A stretch of DNA of 64,000 bases from Mycolicibacterium sp. CBMA 226 (lineage in GTDB: Bacteria > Actinomycetota > Actinomycetes > Mycobacteriales > Mycobacteriaceae). The notes under the pieces were generated by a model that did no database searches, was not told the origin of the DNA, and worked only from the letters and a program-made list of their open reading frames with translations. Below are positions 8,954-17,938 of this stretch, one piece after another; the stretch's first letter is position 1; every line of letters begins with the position of its first letter. The position numbers and the translations under genes were made by a program. The DNA lies in assembly GCF_009729075.1 (NCBI RefSeq), contig NZ_VTGY01000022.1:62001-126000 (forward strand), in the 5' to 3' direction.

Positions 8954-9566
8954 CGAGCCGTTGCCGGGGGAGATTCCCGTCGGTGGTGTAGACAAAGGCG
9001 AAACAGATGCTCCGCAACACAATTCAGAAGAGCCGACGGTAACCACTGATCCGCAGCAGGGGAAAGCCGACAAGACTGAAACTCTGGCAACTGAGCAGAC
9101 AGCGGACGAAATCCGGGCTGCTGCCGGGATCACGGGGCAAACCCCGCCTGTCGAGGCGGGATGGCTTGTCCGGCTGCTGACCGGTTTGACCTGGGCCACA
9201 TGGATTCTCATCGTCTGGGTCGGTCTATTCTTGGCGGTCGGCACGGGTTTGTTCGTATGGGTGGCGGTGCGGCAGGACAGTGCGATTGCGTACGACGTGA
9301 TCACCCAGCACATCTCACCGACGGACGCGCAGCATCCGTGCTTCGGTCTAGCGGAGTACTTGTTGGGGATCTTCGGGTTTTTTGTGACACCGACCACCAT
9401 TGGAGCAGTGGTTGCCGGCATCTTTGTGTCGAACAGCACGATGTCGGAGGATCGCGTCTCGAAGGGCCTCGGTTGGGCAGCCAGGATGGCAGCCAAGAGG
9501 TCGGGCAAACACCGTAAGGAACCGGGGAACGACGCACCAGGCGCAGAGAAGGGCGGGGGCTTCTGA
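8928..9566 (+). CDS. membrane protein of unknown function
   Basis: 212 residues. The first 85 are acidic and disordered; two membrane helices follow (about residues 86-112, ILIVWVGLFLAVGTGLFVWV, and 147-170 around GIFGFFVTPTTIGAVVAGIF), then a basic tail (AAKRSGKHRKEP). It overlaps the gene before by 26 bp and the gene after by 1 bp (TGATG), so all three are coupled. No family recognised. Confidence 0.65.
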   Translation: MSTGASNADEPLPGEIPVGGVDKGETDAPQHNSEEPTVTTDPQQGKADKTETLATEQTADEIRAAAGITGQTPPVEAGWLVRLLTGLTWATWILIVWVGLFLAVGTGLFVWVAVRQDSAIAYDVITQHISPTDAQHPCFGLAEYLLGIFGFFVTPTTIGAVVAGIFVSNSTMSEDRVSKGLGWAARMAAKRSGKHRKEPGNDAPGAEKGGGF

Positions 9567-9841
9567 TGCCCCTACGGGGTTTTGAGGACGTGCTCCGCAG
9601 TCGCAATCCGGCCGAAGCCCGGTTCGCTGTCGACTATCTGCGAAACCTTGCCGGCGACCCTCGCGACATCATGAAGAAGTCGACCAGAGTACGTGCGGCG
9701 AATGGCTGGCGGATTACCTGTTGGGTATTCCGCAGCTGGCGGCGGGCCGATCCGGAGCAGGACGCTATGGACTGGCTCACCATCACCAAAGGTAAACCCT
9801 TGTCGTTCAGTGCGTTTCGGAAATACAGGCTTGAGGCTTGA
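9566..9841 (+). CDS. small hypothetical protein, third gene of the operon
   Basis: 91 residues starting at an ATG that overlaps the upstream stop by one base. Basic, with several Trp and Arg residues (NGWRITCWVFRSWRRADPEQ). No recognised motif; the operon position is the main support. Confidence 0.55.
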   Translation: MPLRGFEDVLRSRNPAEARFAVDYLRNLAGDPRDIMKKSTRVRAANGWRITCWVFRSWRRADPEQDAMDWLTITKGKPLSFSAFRKYRLEA

Positions 9842-10100
9842 TCGAAGCGCCAGGGCGGGGACCCCGTGGGTGCTGATTTTGCGGCGACCTCGTCACCGAC
9901 ACCCAGCGGTTCGGCGGTCGCACGAGAGCGTCAGCCGAGGACTTTCCCCGACGTTCTTCGGTGGAAGCGTGGCCGTTTACGGCCGGGAGGAGGCCGATTG
10001 AGAGCGGTGTGTCACGTGACGAAAAGATGATGGCAACAACCCATGCGCCGAGGGATGGACGGTGGTGGTCAAATTTGTCGGCCGGACCCGCTTCCGAAAA

Positions 10101-10292
10101 GTGACACGATTTTGAGAAATAACTTCGGTGGGCATCTGGTGAGAATGGGAACATCCCCACAGCTCAAGGGGCTGAGATGTGACACGCTGTTCGAGAACGG
10201 ACAGCTGTCCAATGGCCGGTACGCGGCTCACGCCGCTGTCCGTTCTCAAACGTGATGTCACATTCTCAAAATCGGTGTCACACCCATGTCAC
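10101..10292. mobile_element. MITE-like element with IS21-type ends (copy 2)
   Basis: 192 bp. The left end is GTGACACGATTTTGAGAA, with internal repeats GTGAGAA and TGTGACACGCTGTTCGAGAA; the right end is the inverse (TTCTCAAACGTGATGTCAC, TTCTCAAAATCGGTGTCAC, ATGTCAC). Multiple repeats of one motif at both ends resemble IS21-family termini, but no istA/istB genes lie between them. A close copy is at 20470-20640. The IS21 link is inferred from repeat architecture. Confidence 0.65.
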
Positions 10293-10314
10293 GAATGACA
10301 CGAAAATGAGAATG

Positions 10315-10329
10315 CGTAGCACTGCTACG
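10315..10329. promoter_or_regulatory. GTAGC palindrome inside the repeat region
   Basis: CGTAGCACTGCTACG is a perfect palindrome around one central base. It is the same motif as at 62440 and similar to those at 4745 and 61082. It is about 340 bp from the next start codon, so a direct regulatory role here is less clear. Confidence 0.45.
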
Positions 10330-10669
10330 TTGTCAGTTCTCAAAATGCGTGTCCAATTCTCAATCCACATGTTACGCAATGTCACAGATCCCACGCAATG
10401 TCACAAAAGGCAAAGCTATGAGAATTCGGTGGGGGACTGGCTACCGCGCACGTTTGTGCGACGCGGTAGAGGTTTGCGCCCAAGGACGGCCTGGATATGA
10501 GCATCGGTCCAGCCGCGCCTCGCGAGGTGCTCGCCGAGAGTGAGTCCAGCAGCGGCCATGGTTGGGGCTGTCGGTCGAACGGTTGAATCTGTTCTTTTGC
10601 TGAAACGACTGTTGCCGCAGTCGCGATAGCGCGAGCGTGGAAGTCACCTACGGGCGTGAGGAGGAGGCG

Positions 10670-11017
10670 ATGGCACGTTGTCTGGTGATCGCGATTGGCT
10701 TCGTTGCGACGGTCGGGCTGGTGTTCAGTGCGCCGGCGTGGGCCGATTCTGATCCGCATGTTCCGGATGGCAACGTCGGTTGGTGTCCGGCTGGCGATAT
10801 CCGCGAGCACATTTCTGGTGGTGGTCGCTATTGCTTGGGATCGCCGTTCCTGGATGGCACGTTCTATGCCCAGCGTTGGGGGCATAGCCCGAGCCCGTTC
10901 GGTCCGGGGTATTGGTCGGGTGGGCCGCATTGCAGTCAGTGGATCGAGGGCATGGTGCAGGGAGCAGTTCCCGGGACCGGTGCCTGCGGCGGTGGCCCGA
11001 TGGACGTCAACAACTGA
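10670..11017 (+). CDS. small secreted protein
   Basis: 115 residues from an ATG preceded by GAGGAGG. A Sec signal peptide covers about residues 1-24 (hydrophobic VIAIGFVATVGLVFSAPAWA, cleaved before DSDP). The mature part is Gly/Pro/Trp-rich with four Cys (WCPAG, YCLG, HCSQW, ACGGG) that probably form disulfides. It resembles small exported mycobacterial proteins of unknown role. Next come several lipoprotein genes on the same strand. Confidence 0.75.
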   Translation: MARCLVIAIGFVATVGLVFSAPAWADSDPHVPDGNVGWCPAGDIREHISGGGRYCLGSPFLDGTFYAQRWGHSPSPFGPGYWSGGPHCSQWIEGMVQGAVPGTGACGGGPMDVNN

Positions 11018-11118
11018 CGTGGTGGCGAATATGTTGCTGACCTGCCAAGACTGTGCTGCATCTGCCATGATGCTCGCGAAAGCCCGAACGAACGCATCCG
11101 TTGACGTCAGGAGTGAGC

Positions 11119-11835
11119 GTGGCTAATCCATCCGCGGACCGGGGCGGTTCGCCCACTCGCATTATTCGTCGCCCGTTGACGCCCGACGACCACATCGGGA
11201 CACGACCCACCACCGCGGCACTAAGCCGCAGAGTCTCCGGCGCGGCGACCATCACCGGAATCACAGCTCTCGTCCTGTTCGGAGTCTTGGGCTGCGGCGC
11301 GTCGCACGCCCCAGCCAGCTCATCGCAGTCGGCATCGGCGAACCCAACTGCGGCCTCGACGCCGACCGCGGGGGCGCCCGCCCCGCCCCTTCAAATGGAG
11401 TTGGGCAGGGCGGCGTTCACCGCGCCAGGAGGATGGGTTTCCAACCCCGCGCCACCGGATATGGCCGCTGGTACCAACGCCTCGGCGATGCTCGCACCGG
11501 CCCACAGCTTCGGCAACAACGGCAACGGCCGGATCGATGTCCTCGTCTACAACCTCGACGAGGTGCCAGGGCACGACCAGGCGTCGCTTGCGAAAGTCGG
11601 CGTCGGTGGGCCAAAAACGTTCGGCGGGAGGCCCATTTGGGGCTACACCGTTCAGCACACCAACAGTGTCGAAGGGCCAGGCTCGTTCAACCTGAAGTGG
11701 AACATCGTCATCGACGGCCCGACGAGGGTGGATGTGGGCTGCGACGTGCCCACAACCGCCGTCGCGGCCTACACGTCCGCGATCACCACCGCATGCGAGC
11801 AGCTCGTTCGATCCTTGGTCATACGGCCAGCTTGA
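11119..11835 (+). CDS. lipoprotein of unknown function
   Basis: 238 residues from a GTG with AGGAG five bases upstream (an in-frame ATG at 11101 lacks a site). An unusually long basic N-terminus leads to a hydrophobic helix and the lipobox FGVLGC near residue 56. A Ser/Ala/Pro/Thr linker follows, then a 150-residue globular domain (IDVLVYNLDEVPGHDQASL, VDVGCDVPTTAVAAY) with a Cys pair. The layout resembles exported mycobacterial LpqN-like lipoproteins, but the family was not confirmed. Cell-envelope location is likely. Confidence 0.72.
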   Translation: MANPSADRGGSPTRIIRRPLTPDDHIGTRPTTAALSRRVSGAATITGITALVLFGVLGCGASHAPASSSQSASANPTAASTPTAGAPAPPLQMELGRAAFTAPGGWVSNPAPPDMAAGTNASAMLAPAHSFGNNGNGRIDVLVYNLDEVPGHDQASLAKVGVGGPKTFGGRPIWGYTVQHTNSVEGPGSFNLKWNIVIDGPTRVDVGCDVPTTAVAAYTSAITTACEQLVRSLVIRPA

Positions 11836-11965
11836 TACCTACTGCTGGCATCCACCCATACGACTTGGCCGTCGACAAAGTCGGCAACCTACTCGTCACG
11901 GACTTCAAAGTGCACGAGGTGCCTGTACTCCGCCACTCAATTGGACTCATCAAAAGGACACGGCT

Positions 11966-12706
11966 GTGATCGCTCGTACAACCTTCACCGCTGCAGCGGT
12001 GATCCTGCTCGCTGCGGGTTGTGGTAACTCCGCGTCGTCAGGCACATCGACAGGCCCTACAACGAAGCCGGACCTGAGCGCGGTGACCGAGAGCTTGCTT
12101 GTCAGCCAGTCATCATTCCCAGTCATTGGCGGAGCCACTTGGCACACCGGCGTTGTTCCGCAGTCCTCTCGACGCTTTACTTACGATCCGGCAGAAGTTG
12201 TCGTCGGTCCGGCCGTTGCCACGAATCCGGTCGATTGTGGGCAACTGTTGGGATCGCCATCACAATCTAATTTCGCATCCGCGACCTTGACTCTTAAGGG
12301 CGAGCGGTCCGTCAGCGTCACCATCTATCAGCCCCAGCAACGCCCCGACTTCGCGCGCATCATTGCCGAATGCGGCAGTTACCAGGACCCATCCCTGAAC
12401 AGGTTAGTCGTATGTACGACTGCATCAACTGCCACGACGACTGTCAGCACCATATCGGTGCCGGATTTGCCCGAATGGGCCACGGCATTTCAAACCAAGA
12501 CTGACGCTTGCAGGTTCGCCGGTGAAGGCCACGCGCTGGAGAACCGCCCAATGTATCGGTCCAGGATTGTTGGGATCTATCGCGGTATCATGATCCGCGT
12601 CATTTATGCCGAGAACTCGGCTGATCAACCCGAGCAGCACCCTGACATCGTCAAATCACTCGGAAAGCTCTTCGCAGCACAGGCTGCGAAGTTAGCTGAC
12701 GCTTGA
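11966..12706 (+). CDS. lipoprotein, possibly DUF5642-like
   Basis: 246 residues from a GTG with AAGGA eight bases upstream. The signal peptide ends at lipobox LLAAGC (Cys about residue 17), followed by a Ser/Thr linker. The mature domain has paired cysteines (VDCGQLLG, IAECGSY, VVCTTAS, DACRF) and ends in an Ala-rich helix. This organisation is common among mycobacterial lipoproteins of the DUF5642 / PknH-sensor-like group; I cannot confirm which. It follows another lipoprotein gene at 130 bp. Confidence 0.72.
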   Translation: MIARTTFTAAAVILLAAGCGNSASSGTSTGPTTKPDLSAVTESLLVSQSSFPVIGGATWHTGVVPQSSRRFTYDPAEVVVGPAVATNPVDCGQLLGSPSQSNFASATLTLKGERSVSVTIYQPQQRPDFARIIAECGSYQDPSLNRLVVCTTASTATTTVSTISVPDLPEWATAFQTKTDACRFAGEGHALENRPMYRSRIVGIYRGIMIRVIYAENSADQPEQHPDIVKSLGKLFAAQAAKLADA

Positions 12707-13308
12707 TCGTCCGCCGAATCCTTACGCGGGGGTCCGTTGCCTCTAATTCTCCGACACCGTCGAACATGATCGACACTGTCGCCCCTGACTCGTCATCGGC
12801 TAGCAAATGTCAGGTAGAAGTTTCGAATGACAGCGTTGGATGAGAAGCGGAGAGGAGCGGCTCAATATTCTCTCTTCATAGGGCTGTCCGAGTCGCTTGT
12901 GCGCAGTCCAGAATCGTGTTCTTTGTCGAAAATCGATCTCGACCACTGTCTCAGCCGATACCACCAACGCTGGCCGAACCAATAGCAAACAAACTGTGAC
13001 AGTGCTGTCAATTACTCGACCTGCAGGCCACCATCACGTTTCGACTCTAACCAGCGGGGACTTCAACATTGATAGCGCGAACGGGCCATTTATCCACAAG
13101 CTGGCAGTAATACTCCGTTCGACCGACATGAACAGCCTGCGGACCGACATCCAGTAGCGATAGCATCAGCAACGTTCTTTCAGCGATCGGGCGCCGGTGA
13201 TCGGCCATTCAGCTTGGGAGCGGTAGGCCAGACCCAATGGCGACACTGCGAGGCAGAACTATTGACCAGATCGATCGGTGCCCATCGTCCAGCAGTAGTG
13301 GGTCTCGG
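12707..13308. other. 602-bp region without a supported gene
   Basis: Both strands have only short frames with atypical composition and no ribosome sites. Base composition is more AT-rich than in the neighbours. It may be decayed sequence between two lipoprotein genes. Confidence 0.5.
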
Positions 13309-13659
13309 ATGAACGTTCAACAATCAGCACGCATGGCATTTGTGTTCGTGGTGGGGGCAGCGGCCCTCACGAGCGCATGCCACTCGACTAGTGCTAGCTC
13401 AGACTCAGCCATGAGCTGTGCAACCTACAACAAGGGAACTACGACCGGTGATGGCGACGTCGCTAATACCAACGCGCTATCGGCTCTGCTGCTAGCGCAT
13501 TCGATCAACCCAGCGGCAGACAATCATTATGTACCGACTGCCGGCTCGTCGATTCTGAATGTGTCTGAAGCTTCGGCCGAAGTCGATAAGTACTGCGCGA
13601 GCAACCCCGACTCGACGATCGACAAGGGTGTGAACTGGTCGAATTTCAAGACGAAGTAG
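13309..13659 (+). CDS. small lipoprotein with HdeA-like domain
   Basis: 116 residues; lipobox LTSAC about residue 24 after a hydrophobic stretch (FVFVVGAAA). The mature part starts with a cysteine (SCATYNKG) and ends YCASNPDSTIDKGVNW, with an Ala/Leu helix between. This Cys-helix-Cys arrangement with a terminal Y-C-x2-N-P-D motif is the pattern of HdeA-like small periplasmic proteins in actinobacteria. An ATG eight codons later (13333) is an alternative start. Fold assignment is tentative. Confidence 0.65.
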   Translation: MNVQQSARMAFVFVVGAAALTSACHSTSASSDSAMSCATYNKGTTTGDGDVANTNALSALLLAHSINPAADNHYVPTAGSSILNVSEASAEVDKYCASNPDSTIDKGVNWSNFKTK

Positions 13660-13732
13660 CCGTCCACTAGCGAGGGCGTCTATCGGCTTTAGTGACATTT
13701 AGCCATAATTCTCAACCGCAGGGAGAAGTGAA

Positions 13733-14101
13733 GTGGGAAATGGTGCAGGCGCCATCATCGGAATCCTGATAGTCGGACTCTTCGTTTACGTGATCTACAA
13801 CCGATTAGTAACTGCTGCCCGACTTCCAGGGCAAGTCTACCGATTAAGTCTCGCCATCAAACAACGAAGCGCCGACAAGGCTGCCGGCAAGCCCGTGGCT
13901 CCGATCAACGTGATGGGCATCGTCGGAGTCGTCTTGGCGGTCGGCGGCGTCATCGTCTCCCGGACGACCAGCGCGATTTTCGGGTTGGTCATGATTGTCA
14001 TCGGCGCGGTGATGATTCTCATCGCCGCTAAAGCGGCGAAGGCCAACCAACCTCATGCCGACCATGACGGGCTGCCGCCGCAAGGCAGCGACTCGAAGTG
14101 A
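13733..14101 (+). CDS. three-helix membrane protein
   Basis: 122 residues from a GTG preceded by GGGAGAAG. Hydrophobic helices lie at about residues 4-25 (IIGILIVGLFVYVIYN), 58-78 (INVMGIVGVVLAVGGVIV) and 82-104 (SAIFGLVMIVIGAVMILIAA), with a basic loop between helices 1 and 2. No family recognised. Its TGA overlaps a GTG (14098) that opens the frame of the next lipoprotein. Confidence 0.65.
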   Translation: MGNGAGAIIGILIVGLFVYVIYNRLVTAARLPGQVYRLSLAIKQRSADKAAGKPVAPINVMGIVGVVLAVGGVIVSRTTSAIFGLVMIVIGAVMILIAAKAAKANQPHADHDGLPPQGSDSK

Positions 14102-14226
14102 GCCGATTCAAAGCCATGCGCGCACTCCGACCGGGAGTGGCAAGCCGCGACCGCAAGAACGCCCTCCGGTGGGCAGTCGCCGCAACCGCGGCGATTCTGA
14201 GGCCGCCAACTCATTCTCGGTCGTCA

Positions 14227-14703
14227 ATGCGGCGACCGGTAGCATCTGCCGCCTTGGCCGTCGCAGCGTTTGTGTCAGCGGCATGTACCCACACCGCCGC
14301 ACACGTGGAGGCCGACCAACATTCCGCGACCAGCCAGGCGTTAGCCCAGAATTCACCCGCAAGCCACGCCCAAGACTGGACTGACCCAAACCCACCCGTG
14401 AGCACAAACGGCCTCCAGTACATCGATTCCGGCAAGTACTTGGTCGGGGAACAGACAGCATCTCAACTTCGCCCCGGTGGCCGATACTCAGCGCAAGGCG
14501 ACGTAATTTTCTGTCGAGATGCCGACTGCAAACCGGGTATTGGACAGATTCAAGAGTTCTGGCCGAACGGCGGCCCGGGGAACGCTGTTGAGTTCACTGT
14601 TGATTGCGACGTCTACGCCGTCATTCTGCTGTATTTCCCCCATGGAAAACTCATACCTGGCAAGCCGAAACTAGAATTCGAAGGCAGGCCGCTGAAGTGC
14701 TAA
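14227..14703 (+). CDS. lipoprotein of unknown function
   Basis: 158 residues. The ATG at 14227 puts a normal signal peptide at the N-terminus (MRRPVASAALAVAAF, lipobox VSAAC). The frame is open back to a GTG at 14098 that overlaps the upstream stop, which would add 43 residues; the shorter form is preferred because it starts with the signal peptide. The mature domain contains two Cys pairs (FCRDADCKPG, VDCDVY...LKC). No known family. Confidence 0.65.
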   Translation: MRRPVASAALAVAAFVSAACTHTAAHVEADQHSATSQALAQNSPASHAQDWTDPNPPVSTNGLQYIDSGKYLVGEQTASQLRPGGRYSAQGDVIFCRDADCKPGIGQIQEFWPNGGPGNAVEFTVDCDVYAVILLYFPHGKLIPGKPKLEFEGRPLKC

Positions 14704-14758
14704 CTGTTGGATTCGAAGGCACGTCGCGCATTAGCGCAACGGAACTGCGCCAGTTGCC

Positions 14759-15403
14759 TCAGCTATCGGCCGCTGCAATCGCCTTTGCCATAGCAGTGAA
14801 CATCGGAACTACTTCGGATGTGGGCGTCCAACCAGAGACATCGACGCGGTAGTAGAACCCGTGCGTTCCCATGACAAAAAACTCTTCGTCACCGATGACG
14901 GCACCAGCGCCGATACGGGTATCGGTGATCGGATTAAAAGGCGACGTCTTCGACGACTGTTCATCCCGCTCGGTCTCTCCCTTCCAGAAAGCCAACGCCG
15001 TCGCCGCGTCCTTATCGAGCACCCCGTACCCGCCGTAGCAAGTCATCCTGATCCGCAACTCATCAGGACTGTTCATCCCACTCGCAGAGGTCCACTCCCA
15101 GCTGCATTCTGACGTTCCCTGGAGATAGGTCTGATCCGACGCATTCGGGTCAAGTCGAGCGGTTCCGGGCACGATGTAGGGGGTGAAAAAGCTGGTGGCC
15201 GCAATCTGCGTGCCGAAATCGCAGGCACCAACGTGCGGCGGCGCAGTCACGGTGCTCACCGCAGTTGCCGGCGTCGTATCGCTCTGCGATTGCGCTGACG
15301 TGGCGTGACCGCAGCCGGCAATCGTGACGACTATCGCCGCGCTTGCCACGCATTGCGCCAACAGCGAACCGCCGCTCCCGCGCGTCACTGCGTAAGAGTT
15401 CAT
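14759..15403 (-). CDS. lipoprotein, DUF3558-like pattern
   Basis: 214 residues on the minus strand, convergent with the preceding lipoproteins. The signal peptide ends in lipobox TIAGC (about residue 31), followed by a Ser/Thr/Ala linker. The mature domain has GACDFGTQIAATSFF, SECSWEWTS and MTCYGGYG; the single-Cys blocks and C-x-W signature are what is seen in DUF3558-type actinobacterial lipoproteins. The family is suggested, not proven. It diverges from the CHAT protease gene. Confidence 0.72.
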   Translation of the reverse strand: MNSYAVTRGSGGSLLAQCVASAAIVVTIAGCGHATSAQSQSDTTPATAVSTVTAPPHVGACDFGTQIAATSFFTPYIVPGTARLDPNASDQTYLQGTSECSWEWTSASGMNSPDELRIRMTCYGGYGVLDKDAATALAFWKGETERDEQSSKTSPFNPITDTRIGAGAVIGDEEFFVMGTHGFYYRVDVSGWTPTSEVVPMFTAMAKAIAAADS

Positions 15404-15682
15404 ATTGCCTGGGTCCCAAGCAGTTTCGTCATCGTGGGGAGATGTTCGCGGTAAACCGGACGCCCATCAATTCGCAACAGCGATGGCCATGTTCGGGTCC
15501 TCAGCGATCGACTCATGTGAAGACCCCTACTGGTTCCGCCGGCGACGATGGCACACACAGTATCGACAGAACATTCCGAGATCTAGGGGGAGGCCGCGCC
15601 GAAACGGGAGTTCATCCGATTTGACGGACAACCTAGGCGTCCTCGCACAAACGATCAACGCGCTGCTATAAAAACGCCCGGT

Positions 15683-17923
15683 TTGGTAACTGGCAAATTG
15701 CCGTTAATTAACTGTGAACTAGGTAACGACTGGCCGTTTCCCCCATCGGCGCCGACCACGGGCACATCATTGCTGCATACGCTGCTGGCGGGCGTTGAGA
15801 TGCGTGCGCATCCACTCGCTCGTCGCGATTGGGATCGAGGCAGAATGGCGAACTTACAGTTCCTTGCTCTCGGCTTCGCCACCATGGGCGCCGCCAAAAG
15901 GGCGGTCGCAGCGATTGCCCAAGCGTGGCCCGACGACAACTTCTCTGGGATGCAGACAATGCTGGTCGGCCCCAAGACACTGCACGGTTCGCGAGACATC
16001 ACGACCGACCATGCTGCACACGAACTGGTTGATATACGGCCCGCGGCCCTGGTAGCGGGAATTATGGACGCCGAGCCTTGGCGCGTGCCTGGCATTGATT
16101 CGAAATGGCATGTCGCCGATTGGGCAACAACAGATTTGCCGATACCTGAATACAACTTTGTGGACTCGCTAACCGAGTTATCCCAGGTGGGTTCGGTGGT
16201 ACTGGTCCCTGTTGACACCATGCCGAGCTCTGCTGAGGTTGGTGCGTGGTTGTCGCGATCGTTTGCCGCACCGGATGTGGCCGAACCTGCGGCCATCACG
16301 AGTTTGGTTCTCGACCAGCCTGCAACGGCGACGTTGGACAGCATCAGCGGCGAACTCGCCGCGATTACCGGACTCACCTACGAATTGCAGGTTGGTGAAG
16401 GCAGCGACCTCACCATCACTGCAGGCGATCCCCCCGCGGCCGTAGTCGTCGCCGAAGGTGGCGGCGGCGGCCGCGTTGTGCGATATGTGGAGGGCCGCTA
16501 CCACAGGCGAGTTCAGGTCGATCAAAGTTTTTTGATCGCAGTCCAAATCTGTACCGACCGGCCTGAAGGTGGGGCGACGGTCGCTATTGACTTGCCCGCC
16601 GGGGGAACCCGCGTGCATGCGATGCTGAGTCCGTCGCCAGGTATGGAGGTGGAGTCCGAGCAGAATCTGGAATTGGTTGTGCCGCCCAACCGACCCACTG
16701 GTTGGCACGCGTGGGAGGTGCGCGTCAAAGAGGAAGGACATCACCAGGCGGTGGTGTGCTTTCACCACTGCGGCGAGGTACTGGCTGCCCTGGTGTTCGA
16801 CGTTGAGGCTGGAGAAGTCCTCAGTCCCGCGTTGACGTCAGCCCCTCAAGCCATTGACCTGGCCCCGCTGACCACAACCCAGGGGCTGCTCGTTGTGAGC
16901 TCGCCAGGGCCGGGAACAATGCGCTTCGTCGGCCTGGACGGCCAGACCGCCGGTGTGGCCGTCGTCGACCAGGCGTCGATCGATCCGGCCGTGCTTACAG
17001 CTATCCGAGGACGTCAGAGAGAACTTTTGGACCGCATTGCGCGCGCAAATTACGTGGGGTGCTCCGAGTTTGAGGACGCCGAGCAAGTGCGCGAGGTTGG
17101 CATCGACCTGTTCGATTTTCTGCCTAAGAAGATAAAAGAATTTCTTGTTGACGGTCTGAAAGACTGGCAATCACTGAAAATTGAAACCGATGACGACTCG
17201 CTGGCATGGGAACTGTTGTCCCAGAACCAGACAGGCCCCAAGTCCTACTTTGCCAATCGAGTGCCTTTCCTTCGATGGAGGACAGGTATCGGACCCCCGA
17301 GTCCGGCTCTGGCGTTCACGCGGCCATTGCTGGTTCAAGGCGATGAGCTGGCGGCCGACCGCGGCGACGCGGCCAGTTTCGAGAAACAGATCCAAGAACT
17401 GCAGCGCCGCCTCAATGCCGGTGACGATTCGGTGATTACCGACACCGCCACGCTCACCACCCGAGTCCAAGAGGGCAACTTCGATCTGCTGCACTACGCC
17501 GGCCACATGGCCTCAGACAAAGACAGGCCGTCGATGTGCATTGGCAACAACCAGTACAGCGTTGCCCGGATCAGGACCCTAGCTCCGGCTGCGTTGACTC
17601 GCCGGCCGCTGGTGTTTCTCAACGCCTGCGCCACCAATACCGAAACGCCCCAACTCGCTGGCCCCTCCGGATGGGTCAAGGAGTTCCTCTCCGCCGGCGC
17701 CGGTTCGTACATCGGAACCAACTGGCGGGTAAGGGCTTCCACCGCCGAACGCTTCGCTGAACATTTCTATGACGCCCTCAACCGTGGAGAGGGCTTAGCG
17801 GCGGCCTCCTTCACTGCTCGCCAAAACACGTTGAGACAGGCCGAGTGGGCATCGTTGGCCTACACCGTCTACGGGCACCCAGAGGCCCGTGTCACCCCCC
17901 AAGCCGCACCCCAATCAACCTAG
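15683..17923 (+). CDS. CHAT-domain (caspase-like) protease, partner of a gasdermin-like protein
   Basis: A 746-residue protein if the TTG at 15683 is used; ATG codons at 15800 and 15845 are alternatives and none has a clear ribosome site. The C-terminal 300 residues are a CHAT peptidase: TDDDSLAWELL, then FDLLHYAGHM with catalytic His608, then LVFLNACATN with catalytic Cys649, and GSYIGTNWRV. The N-terminal 430 residues match no family I know, with beta-rich segments about 250-430; they may sense an infection signal. The gene for a gasdermin-like protein starts 15 bp downstream, so this enzyme probably cleaves and activates it. Bacterial gasdermins are known to be encoded beside such proteases. 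Confidence 0.85.
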   Translation: MVTGKLPLINCELGNDWPFPPSAPTTGTSLLHTLLAGVEMRAHPLARRDWDRGRMANLQFLALGFATMGAAKRAVAAIAQAWPDDNFSGMQTMLVGPKTLHGSRDITTDHAAHELVDIRPAALVAGIMDAEPWRVPGIDSKWHVADWATTDLPIPEYNFVDSLTELSQVGSVVLVPVDTMPSSAEVGAWLSRSFAAPDVAEPAAITSLVLDQPATATLDSISGELAAITGLTYELQVGEGSDLTITAGDPPAAVVVAEGGGGGRVVRYVEGRYHRRVQVDQSFLIAVQICTDRPEGGATVAIDLPAGGTRVHAMLSPSPGMEVESEQNLELVVPPNRPTGWHAWEVRVKEEGHHQAVVCFHHCGEVLAALVFDVEAGEVLSPALTSAPQAIDLAPLTTTQGLLVVSSPGPGTMRFVGLDGQTAGVAVVDQASIDPAVLTAIRGRQRELLDRIARANYVGCSEFEDAEQVREVGIDLFDFLPKKIKEFLVDGLKDWQSLKIETDDDSLAWELLSQNQTGPKSYFANRVPFLRWRTGIGPPSPALAFTRPLLVQGDELAADRGDAASFEKQIQELQRRLNAGDDSVITDTATLTTRVQEGNFDLLHYAGHMASDKDRPSMCIGNNQYSVARIRTLAPAALTRRPLVFLNACATNTETPQLAGPSGWVKEFLSAGAGSYIGTNWRVRASTAERFAEHFYDALNRGEGLAAASFTARQNTLRQAEWASLAYTVYGHPEARVTPQAAPQST

Positions 17924-17938
17924 GGAGATCCGATCTCG

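Larger units (their letters stand above)
9842..10669. other. long non-coding region dominated by GTGACA/TTGAGAA repeats
   Basis: No credible gene in 828 bp. It holds a full repeat element (10101-10292), further degenerate units up to about 10425 (TGTCAGTTCTCAAA, CCAATTCTCA, ATGTCACA, ATGAGAATTC), and a GTAGC palindrome at 10315. The stretch 10430-10669 is the leader of the secreted-protein gene and shows only its ribosome site. Confidence 0.6.

Noticed and set aside
10101..10430. CRISPR-like spaced repeats
   Set aside because: Motifs are short, occur in both orientations and have irregular spacing; they fit transposon ends, not repeats with unique spacers.
10382..11068. 228-codon minus-strand frame
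   Set aside because: Covers the secreted-protein gene and repeat region on the opposite strand; no ribosome site or domain.
12897..13157. 86-codon plus-strand frame in the AT-richer gap
   Set aside because: No ribosome site, no promoter and no protein-like hydrophobic pattern; kept as unassigned sequence.
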